From: Hydrangea macrophylla
Lineage: Eukaryota > Streptophyta > Magnoliopsida > Cornales > Hydrangeaceae
Reading direction: 5' to 3'
DNA length: 64,000 bases
Assembly: GCA_033977485.1 (NCBI GenBank)
Contig: CM066994.1
Span: 25,822,681-25,886,680 of the forward strand
Shown here: one piece after another, positions 21,408 through 33,038 of the stretch
Layout: every line of letters starts with the position of its first letter
How positions within the stretch are numbered: position 1 is the stretch's first letter
Program-made: the position numbers and the translations under genes
The notes under the pieces: model-generated
Seen by the model: the letters and a program-made list of their open reading frames with translations, nothing else
Databases searched by the model: none
What the model was told of the DNA's origin: nothing

Positions 21408-21683
21408 GTGATCAAATGGGTTTCACTCAAATTTTTGTAAAAACAAATGATTCGATCAATTTCTTGACAATCTTTCGTATCACATGAATCACAGACAATC
21501 TCGTCAAGCGCGATAGAGCTAAGAATTTCAATTACCTTATCATACTTATATTGATTCACTCCGAAACTCCCAGGATAGAATTTATAGCCCCATCATCCAA
21601 ACCAGGTATGACCATATGTAACTCTATAGAGCAACCGAAGATCCATCAAATGCTTCTTCGACTCGTCCTCCACTGAAATTTCC
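21408..21683 (-). pseudogene. Host PHD-finger (MS1/MMD1-like) gene, one truncated exon
   Basis: The minus strand reads EISVEDESKKHLMDLRLLYR, then VTYGHTWFG, a TGA stop (21593-21595), WGYKFYPGSFGVNQYKYDKV and IEILSSIALDEIV, up to NLSETHLIT at the G1 border. The RLLYxVTYGxxWFGRWGYKFxxGSFGV pattern is that of plant PHD-finger proteins related to MALE STERILITY 1 and MALE MEIOCYTE DEATH 1, which act in pollen development. The stop stands where the family has Arg, consistent with CGA to TGA. The exon starts after an acceptor-like tttatag at 21684-21690. G1 cuts the exon, and G2 lies in the intron upstream. The PHD domain itself is not in the window. Confidence 0.75.
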
Positions 21684-21870
21684 CTATAAACCAAACACAT
21701 ACATACATTGTACATACATATGTTAATTGACATTCTTCATTTCTCATAAACTAATAGCATCCTACTAGTACTTTGTTTTTTATATACGGTCTATTCGATG
21801 TTTTCTTGCAACGATAAAAATTCACGTTTGAATCAACTTTTCAAAATGAGCATATTTTCCGTAATAAAAC
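21684..21870 (-). other. Intron remnant upstream of the PHD-gene exon
   Basis: AT-rich, ending at the acceptor-like tttatag (minus) before the exon. The intron is interrupted by G2 at 21870; its continuation is expected from 43705 rightward. Confidence 0.5.
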
Positions 21871-22488
21871 TGATGATGCCAGAATTTGGTTAGAGTGAAG
21901 AAGAGGAATTTGACAAGGAGATTTGTATATGGTTCGTCCCTGTTAATTAAGAGACCTACGTCTACGTTGTGTGTCGAAGCACTTGCACTAAGATATCAAA
22001 TCGCCAGGGGTCTTTGGTGAACCAACAATGGAGGTGGGACTACCAGAGACCGACCGGGTAAAGTGTATGCGAGTGAGATAAGATGTGCGCCCCCTTTAAA
22101 GGGGGTGAGCGGCCTCTTTTATAGATACAAGAGACCTACTCATACAAGGTAAATAAAATGATAAGGTAACACAATCAGGTTGGGATTGATAAGCACAAAA
22201 TCAGGGAGTCTCCTAAGTTGATTAGGAAATAATCTACTCTTTCCACTAATCTTCTAGCTTGTATAGGAAACTGTTCTGGAATATTTTGGATCACGTTCTG
22301 TGACATGGCTAGTTCTCTCCCATCCCGAGTATGAGACCGCGTCGTATTTCTGACCTGCGGGTCGGGTCCGGGCGGTTCTAAATGTACCGCTCAGGATGAC
22401 TACGCGTTGAGCGCAGTTACCGGATGACTTGGCACTCCTTGTTGAGGTGGCCTAGATTGACCCCTAGCTTATATTTTTGTACATATCA
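21871..22488 (-). repeat. G2 3' LTR
   Basis: 618 bp; on plus tgatgatgccagaatttgg ... gtacatatca. Pairs with 43096-43704. The PPT lies next to it at 22489-22503 (minus ggaaatggggacaac). Confidence 0.93.
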
Positions 22489-22503
22489 GTTGTCCCCATT
22501 TCC

Positions 22504-22878
22504 AAGGCTAATGTGATTCTCCATCAGATGAGGGTTGGAAATTAGTATAACTCGGAAAACCGTTCAGTAAGCCACTCAGAAGGTTGCTCGGTCTGGAACG
22601 GTCGCCATGGTCAATCGGGGCCTAGACCGAGCGATTGTCCCGGGAGCAAGAGGTCGGTGCTTGCCACGTGTCAGGAAGTGATTGGTCTGGTTAGGATTCA
22701 ACAAGATCGGTGCAGGAGCAACCGGGCAGTCACATCCCAACCGATCCGTCACATCATGCCATTAATGCGCACGCCGTTCAAGGTGCTGCTTGGACTGCCC
22801 GAGGCCCCAACTGGCGTGCGTTTGGGCGGGAGTTGTGCAGGGCCGTTGGATTTGAAATGATCTGGGCCGTCTGTATCA
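22504..22878. other. G2 untranslated region beside the 3' LTR
   Basis: No gene seen. GC-richer than the neighbouring DNA. It is the likely promoter region of the plus-strand antisense ORF. Confidence 0.5.
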
Positions 22879-22889
22879 TCTATATAAAG
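22879..22889 (+). promoter_or_regulatory. TATA-like box for the G2 antisense ORF
   Basis: tctatataaag on plus, followed by a pyrimidine-rich leader-like region without a convincing ATG until 23347. It fits a promoter directed against the element's own transcription. Confidence 0.5.
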
Positions 22890-23346
22890 GGCACTTGTGC
22901 ACATTTGCTGCTTCTGCTGTCCACTGAAAGTACTGAACGGTTGTAGAGAAAAAACGTCCGATCAAGCCTCCCGAGCTCTTTTCCGCGCTTAATTATTGTA
23001 GGTCTTCACCTCTCCGGCCTTATAATTCACTGTTATTGTTTTCTCCTTCTTTCCTCTTCATTCCCGAGTGAGGCTGGAGAATAGAAATCCACTAGGGCTT
23101 GCGAGGAAGTGGGATTTTTTGTTTCTGAGGTTCTACTTCTTCCTTAGATCAAGTGGTGTAATTGAACAGTTGAATGGGTCGGGGTGTCTTGCGGCGGTTC
23201 TAACTGAGTGTTACTTAACCCTGAAAGTCCTGTACCTCTTGCCTTTTAGGCTTTTAGTCTTGCCCTCCTTGTACCTTAGGCTTAAGGTTCCTGACCCTTA
23301 CTTAGGTCACCAACTACTTTCCCATCCCAATGTAGGAGCTCTAGAG

Positions 23347-23661
23347 ATGTGTCACTCTGACTTCAACTCGTCATCCGATCGGAAGACGAACAATCTAAGT
23401 TGGGTACCCAGGACACCAGCTTGGACCCCCCGTCATTATCTCCCTCTGATCAGCATAGTGAAGGGAGGATTCCCATCCGGGTGTCCAATGATGAGGCGGA
23501 TCAGGAGCTCCTTGTAGCCTCTGTGTCAACGGGCTCGGGCGATGCGGTGTCAATCCCCAATAGCCCCGAAGTGGCATTTTCCAGCGAGTGGATTTCCTCC
23601 AGTTTGCTCGTCGCCGACCTGGAACGAATCAGGGGCAAGAATGATATTCCTGATCATTGCT
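23347..23661 (+). pseudogene. G2 antisense ORF, piece 1 (putative gypsy-type transposon family, PF04195-like)
   Basis: The ATG at 23347 gives MCHSDFNSSSD; after a 1-base shift near 23380 the frame is SEDEQSKLGTQDTSLDPPSL and so on to VADLERIRGKNDIPDHC. The D/E-Q-S acidic N-terminus followed by L-E-R-I-R-x-K-x-x-I-P is how plant proteins of the PF04195 family ('putative gypsy type transposon') begin. The ORF is cut at 23661 by a solo LTR and resumes at 25740 with the TSD TTGCT repeated. It runs opposite to gag-pol of G2, and a TATA-like box lies upstream. Confidence 0.65.
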
Positions 23662-25739
23662 TGTCACGACCCATCCCGCTACGCACAGAAATAGGACACG
23701 TGGCACGCTACCAAGGCTTATCCAATTCCATTAAAGTAAATAGCAGTGGAAAACATAAGTAAAATCCATTAAAATCAGAGCTGTAAAAAGTTTTGCACAT
23801 TTGTAAACACTTAAAAGAACATCCTGTTTTGAAACCAGCAATCCACTCGACTGATCAAAGGTCCGGTCGACTGGAATTGCAAGATACAGAAATCCCAAAT
23901 TCACAGCAGACAATCCAGTCGACTATGTTGGGGACCCAGTCGACTGTGGCTTCAAACTTTCAGTCGACTGATATTTCTCGGTTTACTGTTTCTCTCGCAG
24001 AATGAAAACGATAATCAACCCAATGATCCAGTCGACTGTCTCAGTCGACTATTTTTCAATATATAAGAGCAGTGTCTATTTCAAAATAGTCTTCCAGTCG
24101 ACTGGCCCAGTCGACTATTCCAGGGCCAATCGACTGTTTCCCCCCCAGCTTGTTACCATTATACCGAATTCCAACTACGATTCTCCGATTCCAACACCAA
24201 CACGTTCACAACTATAAATCAACGATTCAAAACAAAATTACAGAGGTCTTACTACAGATCCTTCCAAGATTCTAAAATAACACATGGTGTTAATTTCCCA
24301 AAAATCTTATTACAACATTAAGGAAAGAAAAAAAAACATCTACAAGAGTGCTCCCGTCGTCACATCGGCCTCACTCTTCGCGTTTCTTCTTTCCACGCTT
24401 TTTACCACCTGCAATGGAGTAAAGCTCCACTGCTCAGCTATATGCTGAGTGTACAAATTCTAACATATGCATATATAATAAAACATGCTTTAATGTCATA
24501 AGTCACATTCAATAGTCTCTAGGGAGAAAAACACGCATTCATCCGATAGCGGCAAGTCCAAGCCTTAAACCGCGATGCCCACGGCTAGACCAAGTCTACA
24601 ACCGTTGCATCCCCGAGTGCCATGGCAATTCTAAGTCTATAAACCATGCACAGTAGCCGTCGCTACTAAATTCTCAAACATCGAGAAGCTTACTCCGGCA
24701 TGAAATTGTATAAGTCTCCCCTTTGACCCACATAAACAACTCAACGTGCTCGTGTATAAGTTAGACATGCTTTTCACATTTAAGTGTGTGCATAATTAAC
24801 TGGCCTAAGATTAACACATGAATTTTGCCCGGATTACAATTTCGTCGTCGAAACTAAAACATGCATATTCCTACATAACACAGGTTAGAACTTCATACCT
24901 CGTGCTAATTCTCTCAAACTTTGAGGGAAGAACCAAGCACCCAAATAAATGTCAGATCTCCGTTTATACGCGATTCTTATAAGTTTTACCTAATTTTTCC
25001 CAAATTTCTAAAAATTAGATTTTCATAAAACGTCGCCAAACGAGGCCTAAGAGTTATCAAAATGTAGCTCTTACCTCGAGGAGTTCAAATCTCGAATATG
25101 GAGAAAAATTGAAGGACGAACGGTCGTCGATCGGCGTCGCAAAGCTCGTGGGAATAAATCTCCCTTTTCTCTCTCTCTAGATATTTTGTTTTGATATTTA
25201 GAGCAAAAATATCTCAAGTGTTCTATTTATAGGCATAACTTCCAAAAATTGTGTTTACCTCCCCACGAGTTCTCAAAACTTTTAATTAACTCCCAAAACA
25301 TCGCACACATCTATTTTATCACTTCACGAGTGAAAACTATAAATTAGAAAAGTTTTCTAAGTTTGGGTCCGTAATTTACGTCCGAAAACTAAATTCCGTA
25401 GATTCTCTAGACATGCTACCCTTTTAGGTAATGTATCACTCACGTTCTCACCACAGTTTTCAAAACGATTTAAAACGAAATCAAAACTATCAGGAATCTA
25501 CTCTACATGGGTAAATTCACTATTCACAAAGTACTAGATATGTCAAATAACATTTAAAACACATAAATGCCATTTAACCATGTCAATGCCTCATGGATTA
25601 CCAAATTCTCGTGTCCATACTTGACACTCTCCATTGACCCACAGTCAACCTCACCCACAATTATCAAATAACATTGATAATTCACAAAAATCTCAAATAT
25701 AAAATTTTAAATGAAGTAATTTCCAGGGCGGGTGTGACA
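23662..25739 (-). mobile_element. Solo LTR of a G3-related Tekay-like family
   Basis: 2078 bp, on minus TGTCACACCC ... GGGTCGTGACA, with a perfect 5-bp TSD TTGCT (23657-23661 and 25740-25744). Shared blocks with the G3 LTR include the ggcttggacttgccgctac segment and the same start and end. No internal region is present, so unequal recombination between the two LTRs of a former full element is the likely origin. A TATA-like tataaatag on minus lies near 25222. Confidence 0.93.
23841..24137. repeat. Cluster of about ten CAGTCGACTG-type palindromes
   Basis: Copies of (c)cagtcgact(g/a) and close variants near 23843, 23862, 23914, 23935, 23961, 24028, 24041, 24093, 24106 and 24126, inside the 3' part of the solo LTR. 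The matching part of the G3 LTRs has only one or two related palindromes (ttcgaccggtcgaa). Confidence 0.85.
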
Positions 25740-25933
25740 TTGCTCCTTAATCGCACTCCCTGGAGGTGCTCACATATACTGGTCGGGAATTGTGACCCTC
25801 TACGAGGACGCTTTCATGGTTGGTCTTCGCATTCCCCTTCATCCAATTGCCCGGGATGTTCTGATCTATCTCGAAATCGCTCCCAGGCAGCTTGCTCCGA
25901 ACATTTGGCGGTTCTTGATGGGGTCTATCTCTC
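25740..25933 (+). pseudogene. G2 antisense ORF, piece 2
   Basis: In the frame continuing from piece 1: SLIALPGGAHIYWSGIVTLY, EDAFMVGLRIPLHPIARDVL and IYLEIAPRQLAPNIWRFLMG. The Y-E-x-x-F-x-x-G-L-R-x-P-L-H-P and A-P-x-Q-L-x-P-N-x-W motifs are the core of the PF04195 family. There is no stop in this stretch. It is cut at 25933 by copia D and resumes at 36033. Confidence 0.78.
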
Positions 25934-26168
25934 TGTTGGAAATGGAAAGACAATAATTATGCCAGGATATGGCTGAATTCTTTGGGATACTGCAGCTGCA
26001 AATATTTAGATTTAGTCAATTCTATAGAATAGGAAAGTCGATATTTAGAATCAGAATTAATAGCTAAATAGATCCTAATTTTATGCCTTGTATCTCCTAT
26101 AAATAGAGGTGTTGTGTACATTATGTCGTACACAAAAGATTAAGAAATATTATTCTTTATATCTTTTA
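25934..26168 (+). repeat. Copia D 5' LTR
   Basis: 235 bp with TATA-like ctataaatag at about 26097. The primer site tggtatcagatc follows at 26169-26180 (one mismatch to tggtatcagagc). Confidence 0.92.
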
Positions 26169-26250
26169 TGGTATCAGATCAGGGACTTATTCTCTGACTC
26201 TTCCGAAAAAAAAAACCTAGGATCCTAGAATCTGCTAGCCGCCCTTTACC

Positions 26251-27023
26251 ATGTCAGAAACCACATCCGAATCCACCGTTACTACCTCACCGAAGATCAT
26301 TGAGAAACATACCCCCAACACTGATTCTCACTCGGTGCAAATCACCAACATTAAACTGAATGGTGATAATTTTCCGCGTTGGTCTCAGTCAGTCCGGATG
26401 TACATTCGGGGCCGAGGAAAGATCGGATACTTGACAGAAGAAAAGAAGGCGCCAGCAAGAGAGGACTCAGCATATGCTTCCTGGGATGCTGAAAACTCCA
26501 TGGTCATGACATGGTTAGTGAATTCCATGGAAGAAGACATCAGCTCCAACTACATGTGTTATCCAACAGCCAAAGAACTCTGGGATAATGTCACCCAGAT
26601 GTATTCGGATTTGGGAAATCAGTCCCAAATATATGAATTGATGATTAAATTTGGTGAAATTTGTCAAGGAGAGAACAGTGTCACTAAGTACTTTAATTCT
26701 CTGAAAAAGATGTGGCAAGATTTGGACATGTTCAATGATTATGAGTGGAAATCAACCGAGGGCTGCAATCACAACAAAAAGATGGTGGAGGATATCACCG
26801 TATCTACAAATTTCTTGCCGGATTAAACATCGAATTTGATGAAGTCAGAGTGAGAATAATTGGCCGCCAACCTCTGCCTCCTATTAATGATGTCTTTGCC
26901 GAAGTTAGAAGAGAAGAAAGCCGCAAGAACGCTATGCTTGGGAAAAAGGGGGCTACTGCACTTGTGGAAAGCTCAGCCATGATTGCATCAGATGCAAGTG
27001 CAAACAAGGTTTTTAAACCATAG
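26251..27023 (+). pseudogene. Copia D gag
   Basis: ATG at 26251 (MSETTSESTVTTSPK). LNGDNFPRWSQSVRMYIRGR and VMTWLVNSMEEDI are typical of the N-terminal copia gag domain. The UBN2-like part follows (ELWDNVTQMYSDLGNQSQIY). A 1-base shift near 26760 moves the frame, after which HRIYKFLAGLNIEFDEVRV and RREESRKNAML continue to 27023. The following knuckle region (NHAILERTAGSRK, near 27060) is out of frame. Confidence 0.88.
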
Positions 27024-27210
27024 CAGAATGAAAAACCTTGAGTATGGTGTGATAATTACAATAAACCACGCCATACTCGAGAGAACTGCTGGAAGTCGGA
27101 AGATCCATGGGAAGCCTGCAAATTGGAAGAGTAGCAGACCAAGTGACAGACCAATTCATGCATCCTCCTATGCCAACAAAGTTGAAGCAAGTCCGTTCAG
27201 TAAGGAGTAG

Positions 27211-29171
27211 ATGGATCATCTTCTTAAACTGCTAAAATCCAATTCTTTATCCGATACTCCAAGTGGTTTTCTTGCACAAACAGGTAGCAATCCTTATGAT
27301 CTATCTTTTAGTCAAAGTTCTGCCCCTTGGATCATTGATTCGAGGGCATCTGATCACATGACTTCTTTCTCTTCTTTATTCAATACTTATTTATCCTATT
27401 CTGAAGTGAAAAAGTTAGGATTGCTGATGGCAGTTTCTCACCCATTGTAGGAAAATGTCAAATAAAAATTTCACGAAATATTACTCTTCAATTTGTCCTT
27501 CATGTTCCTAAACTGGCTTGCAATTTGTTGTCTGTCAGTAAATTATCAGAAAACTCAAACTGTCGTGTTGTTTTCTTTGACTCTCATTGTGAATTTCAGG
27601 ACCGGAACTCGGGGAGGATGATTGGCAGTGCTAGAATGGTCAATGGTCTTTACTATTTTGATGATGATCTCTCCAGCAATAAAAAAGCTCAAGGCTATGG
27701 TAGTAGTGCTAGTTCAATTTCAGCTCGCGAGCAAATAATGCTTTGGCATTTTAGACTAGGACATCCCAGTTTTCCATATCTTAAACATTTGTTTCGTTAC
27801 TTGTTTAAAAATTTGGATTGTTCTTCCTTTCAATGTGAAAGTTGTTATTTATCTAAAAGCCAACGAGCTACTTATCTTACAAAACCCTACCGTGCCTCTA
27901 ATCCATTCTACTTAATTCACAGTGATGTGTGGGGTCTCTCCAAGGTTACCACCATGATGGGTAAAAAGTGGTTTGTAACTTTTATTGATGATCACACTCG
28001 ACTTTGCTAGGTTTATTTGATGAACGACAAATCTGAAGTAAAAACCGTGTTTCAAGATTTTAACAAAATGGTTGAAAATCAATTTCAATCAAAAATCAGT
28101 ATTTTCCGATCTGATAATGGAAAAGAGTACTTCAATGAATATCTAGGGAATTTTTTAAGGGAAAAAGGTATTTTACATCAATCTACATGTCGTGACACTC
28201 CTCAACAAAATGGCATTGCCGAAAGAAAAAAAATAAGCATTTATTGGAAGTAGCCCGAGCCATAATGTTCTCTATGCACGTTCCAAAATATTTATGGGGA
28301 GATGCCATTTTGACAGCATCCTATTTTATTAACAGAATGCCTACCCGAGTTTTGCAATATGTCACACCCCTAGAATGTTTCAAACGAACGTTTCCTGATT
28401 GCAGAATTAATTCAGATTTGCCTTTAAAAATTTTTGGTTGCACTGTTTTCGTTCACATACCCAGCCAATTTCGATCCAAACTTGACCCTAGAGCATAAAA
28501 GTGTGTTTTCATAGGGTATGCCCCAAACAAAAGAGGCTATAAGTGCTATAATCCTCAAACAAAAAAAATTCGGGTGAGTATGGATGTCTCCTTTCTTGAA
28601 AATCAATCCTATTTTACCAAAAATTCTCTTCAGGGGGAGAAAGAGAGAAAGGAAGAAGAAATTTTTTGGCATACAACTTCGGATCCCTTACCAAATTCTA
28701 TTCTCTCATCTCCGTCCCTTGTTTTTGAAAAACAAGCACAGAAACAGGGTGTTAAAAGATATGGAGAACGAAGGAAATCCTAGTCAAACTTCTCCAAACA
28801 TAGAGGGCTCACAAGCAGGGGGAGAAATGCTATAATTGGAACAAACTGTTCCTGAACCTGAGTTTCTTGTTTATGCTCGGAAAAATACTCAGAAAAGAGG
28901 TAAAGACCAGCCAACCACTCCGCTACAAAGCCAATCAGAATCTCTTGAAAAAGGTCCCTCGAGTAGTTCAGGTAATCCTAATCTGGTTCCTCCTTTATCT
29001 GTCTCTACTTTATCCTCATTTCCTTCACCAGTATTACCTAATGTTATACCTACAGATTGTGATCTTCCTATAGCCATTAGGAAAGGAGTCCGAAAATGTA
29101 CCCAACATTCCATTGCGAAATATTTATCCTACGATAGACTTTCCAATAGTCATAGAGCATTTACTTCAAAA
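27211..29171 (+). pseudogene. Copia D protease and integrase
   Basis: PWIIDSRASDHMT at 27327-27365 is the protease site with the catalytic Gly changed to Arg (DSR for DSG, a G-to-A change). After frameshifts come LWHFRLGHPSFPYLKHLF with CESCYLSK, then IHSDVWGLSKVTTMMGKKW and FIDDHTRLC followed by a TAG where Trp is expected, then VYLMNDKSEV and FRSDNGKEYFNEYL. PQQNGIAERKK brings the Glu motif. The C-terminal part (FGCTVFVHIPSQFRSKLDPR) has a stop at 28498. The linker up to 29171 ends in SHRAFTSK, where copia F is inserted. Confidence 0.88.
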
Positions 29172-29363
29172 AGAAGAAAACCAAGATGGGGTAAAATGTT
29201 TTTCTTATATTTCTCAGAATAATACAGTGTATATATACACAAGAGGAGTAAAAGGAAAAAGGAAACAAATAAATAAAAGATTACAAGAAAATCAAATCAT
29301 CCTAATATAAATCATCCTAATATAATGTGAGGCATATATCACGGACAATCATATATTCCAACA
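29172..29363 (-). repeat. Copia F 3' LTR
   Basis: 192 bp; ends tgttgg ... on minus, followed on plus by the PPT complement at 29364-29379. Confidence 0.94.
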
Positions 29364-29379
29364 CTCCCCCTCAAGCTGG

Positions 29380-31223
29380 AGCGAAGATATCTAAGAGACC
29401 AAGCTTGATCAGAGAAGTCTTCAAGAGAGAACTGGTTTAGTAAACATATCTGCCGTCTGTTCAGAAGAGGGAACAAATTACGGAACAATGACCCCAGATC
29501 AAACTTTCTCACGAATAAAATGAACATCAACCTCAATGTGCTTAATGCGCTCATGAAGGACCAAATCGGAGGCAAGCATTATTGCTGACTTGGTATCACA
29601 AAACAATGTAGATGACTCGGTCACAAAGAATCCTAATTCTCGCAAGATAGACTGAATCCATAAAAGTTCACAAGTGCCCTGTGCCATGGCACGATACTCA
29701 GCTTCAGCTGAAAATCTCGAAACAACTGCTTGTTTCTTGCTTTTCCAGGAGATAAGATGATTACCATAAAATGTGCAAAAACCAGAGGTAGATCGTCGAT
29801 CACTCTTGGAACCAGCATAATCTGCATCTGTGAAACATGAAATTCCAGACTGCTTTCCAGTAGCAAAGAAGAGACCCAGACCTGGGCAAGTTTTGAGATA
29901 CCTCAGAATGTGATGAACAGCATCCATATGAGAAGTACGAGGAGCATGCATAAACTGGCTCACAACACTCACAGCAAAAGTAAGATCAGGTCTAGTGTTT
30001 GTTAAATAGATGAGACGACCAACTAGACGCTGATAAGAAGATGGATCATATAAAAGTTCCCCCAACTCGGATGATAACTTGAAATTCGGATCCATAGGTG
30101 TAGAAGCAGGACGACATCCCATCATACCTGTATCACGGAGAAGATCCAAAACATATTTCCTTTGTGACAGAGATATTCCATGACGAGTCCTAGCAACCTC
30201 AATGCCAAGAAAGTATCTAAGTGCACCTAGATCTTTAACGTCAAAGGACTTCCCAAGTTGTTGCTTTATCTCCTCAATGCCTGAAGTGTCATCGCCGGTG
30301 ATAATGATATCATCCACATATACAGACAGAATGACACACCGACCATCAGGACGTCGTCGAATAAAACATGTGTGATCAGAATGACACCTAGTGAATCCAG
30401 CAGAAAGAACAACATCACTAAATCGATTGAACCACGCCCGGGGAGATTGCTTCAATCCGTACAGAGACTTACGAAGACGACAAACTTTCCCAGAATACTC
30501 CCCCTCAGCCCGAAAACCTGGAGGAGGATCCATATAAATAGTTTCAGCAAGGTCCCCATTGAGAAACGCATTTTTCACATCCATCTGAAAGAGAGGCCAA
30601 GAGTGAGAAGCAGCCAAAGACACAATAAGTCGAACTGTAGTAAGCTTGGCAACTGGGGCAAAGGTAGCACTGAAATCTTTGCCCGGAACTTGGGTAAATC
30701 CTCGGGATACAAGGCATGCCTTATAGCGATCAATAGTACCATCGGGAAGATGCTTAACTGTATATACCCATTTGCAGCCAACAGTCTTCTCCCCAGGAGG
30801 AAGAGGAACAAGATCCCATGTACGATTGTGCTCAAGAGCCTGCATTTCTGCTTGCATGGCAGTAACCCAATTGGGATTCTGGAGAGCCTCAGACACAGAC
30901 CGGGGAATAGAAACAGAGTCAACCTGACCAAGAAAAGCCTGATAGGAACCTGAAAGAGCAGAATAAGAAATATACTGGGAGATAGGGTGAGCAGTGGAAC
31001 AAGAGTAATCATACCTATTAACCGGGCGAGACACACGAATGGACCGTCTTAGAGGTACAGGAGCTGGTTCCGGAGAAGTTTCTGGAACAGGGCGAGAGTA
31101 ATGATATTCCGGGGAAGACGTGATCACAGGCGGAAGGGAGTCAGTAGGAGACACAAATTCATCAAAAATAGGAACAGGACGAGGAAGCTCGTTTTCCACT
31201 ACTGGAGGATCCTGCGAGGGCAA
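29380..31223 (-). pseudogene. Copia F reverse transcriptase and RNase H
   Basis: A 574-codon open stretch (31223-29499). A Pro-rich linker leads into ALQNPNWVTAMQAEMQALEH (start of RT), [40 protein letters not shown] and the active-site YVDD (near codon 302, at 30309-30320). LTNTRPDLTFAVSVVSQFMH is followed by the RNase H blocks CFTDADYAGSKSDRRSTSG and STLFCDTKSAIMLASDLV. At 29499 a TGA replaces an expected CGA after HFIREKV, and a TAA replaces CAA soon after. The tail (DGRYVY near 29450, LLDIFAPA near 29390) is still readable. Confidence 0.92.
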
Positions 31224-33035
31224 GACAGGTAAAGTGTTAAACCTACAAAGAAGGAAACATCTTCCAAAAAGGTAACATCCATAGTAGTATAGAATCTACG
31301 AGAAGCAGGGTCGTAACACCGATAGCCTTTAGACATGGGCGAGTACCCAAGAAACACACAGCGGATAGCCTTATCATCTAATTTAGTGCGGAGAGGACTG
31401 CGGTTTTGCACAAAACATGTGCAGCCAAAGACACAAGGCAAGACATGGAAGAGAGTGCATTCGGGCTGAAGAACATGTAGAGGTGCCTTCCCATTTAACA
31501 CACGACTCGGAGTGCGATTTATAAGATAGGTGGCAGTAAGTATAGCAAGATGCCAAAAATACTTAGGTACCTCCATGCCCCGAAGAAGACAACGAACAAC
31601 AGACATGATGTGGCGGTTCTTGCGTTCCGCTACACCATTCTGTTCAGGAGTATATGTGCAAGTAAGTTGTTGGAGAATACCCTGTTGATTTAAGGCACAA
31701 CAGAATTCATTAGAAATGTATTCACGTCCATTATCATAACGAATTGTACGAACAATGGTGCGATACTGGGTTTTAACCATTTGTAAAAATTGAGTAAACA
31801 GAGAAAACCTCATATTTTTTCTTCATTAAATAAACCCATGTGCAACGTGAATAATCATCAATAAAGGTGACATAATATCTATAACCTGATAAAGCTGTAA
31901 CCGGGGAAGGACCCCACACATCAGAGTGAATAATATCAAATGCACAAGGGGCTTGAGACATACGAGGTATATAACTAGAACGAGTATGTTTAGAAAGTTC
32001 ACACACCACACAATGAAATTTATTATGCTCACATGCTTTTATTAATTCTGGGAAAAGCAAACATAGATATTTAAAATTAGCATGGCCAAGACGGGCATGC
32101 CACAATTCCAAAGTTTTAAAAGAAAAAACACTAGAAGAAGAACGAGGTAAAACAGACGCCTGGAGACTAGAAGACACAACCGGTGGTGGTTCCCCAAAAT
32201 AATAGAGTCCATTACGCTCATACCCCGTACCAAAAATCTTCTTCGTAGCCAGGTCCTGCAAGAAACACCGATCAGGTAAGAAGATGACAGCACAATTATA
32301 ACAGTTTGCAAGACGACTGACAGATAAAAGATTTAAGGGAAATTTAGGAATATGAAGGACAGAAGATAAGGTAATAGTGGAGGATAATTGAACATCTCCC
32401 TTACTACTAACACGAGTAGTGGAACCATCAGCAAGACAGACAGATTGGGTAACAGGTGTAAGAGTGGAAGAAAAAAGAGACAACTCACCAGTCACATGAT
32501 CGTTAGCTCCAGAGTCCAGAACCCACGTCGGAGTTCCTGACTTAACATGAAAAGCAGTGGAAGTACCTGAAGCAAGAGCAACAGTGGTTGTAGAAGAGGA
32601 GGAGCCCGATGACTGCTGAAGAAGAGAACCAAGCTGACTCTGAATCTGGCCAAGCTGCGACTGAAGCTGACTCTGAGCCTGATGAAGCTGTCCAATATCT
32701 AGAAGAGGGGGGCTAGAACCGGTATCAGCAATTGCAGCAAAACGAGGAGCTGGAGCACTATTAGTCTTACGAGCATACTGTTGCTTCAATTCCGGATGAA
32801 GTTTGAAGCACCGATCCTTGGTGTGACCAATGCCATTACAATAGCGACAGATAGGCTTCTTACCACCCGGGCGAGCACCTGTATTAGCGGCAAATGCCAT
32901 CTGATCAGAAACAGGAGGTAGCTCAGTAAGCGGAGCCAAGGGGACCTGAATAGGATGAATAAGGCGCCTACGGCGCTCTTCACCATCAAGTGTAGCAAAT
33001 GCCTCATAGAGAGACGGCAAAGGCGATGTGTTCAA
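31199..33035 (-). pseudogene. Copia F gag C-terminus, protease and integrase
   Basis: SLYEAFATLDGEERRRRLIH continues gag after one stop at 33036-33038. The CCHC knuckle is CRYCNGIGHTKDRC, followed by a Gln/Ser-rich stretch. The protease site WVLDSGANDHVTG is intact. LWHARLGHANFKYLCLLFPE starts the GAG-pre-integrase, and HSDVWGPSPVTALSGYRYYV and FIDDYSRCTWVYLMKKKYEV the core. A frameshift at about 31790 is followed by IRYDNGREYISNEF and TPEQNGVAERKNRH (catalytic D and E), then FGCTCFVQNRSPLRTKLDDK. A second frameshift lies near 31220. Confidence 0.92.
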
Positions 33036-33038
33036 AAT

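Noticed and set aside
22657..22946. Open frames upstream of the G2 antisense ORF
   Set aside because: Lie before or over the TATA-like box; no motif.
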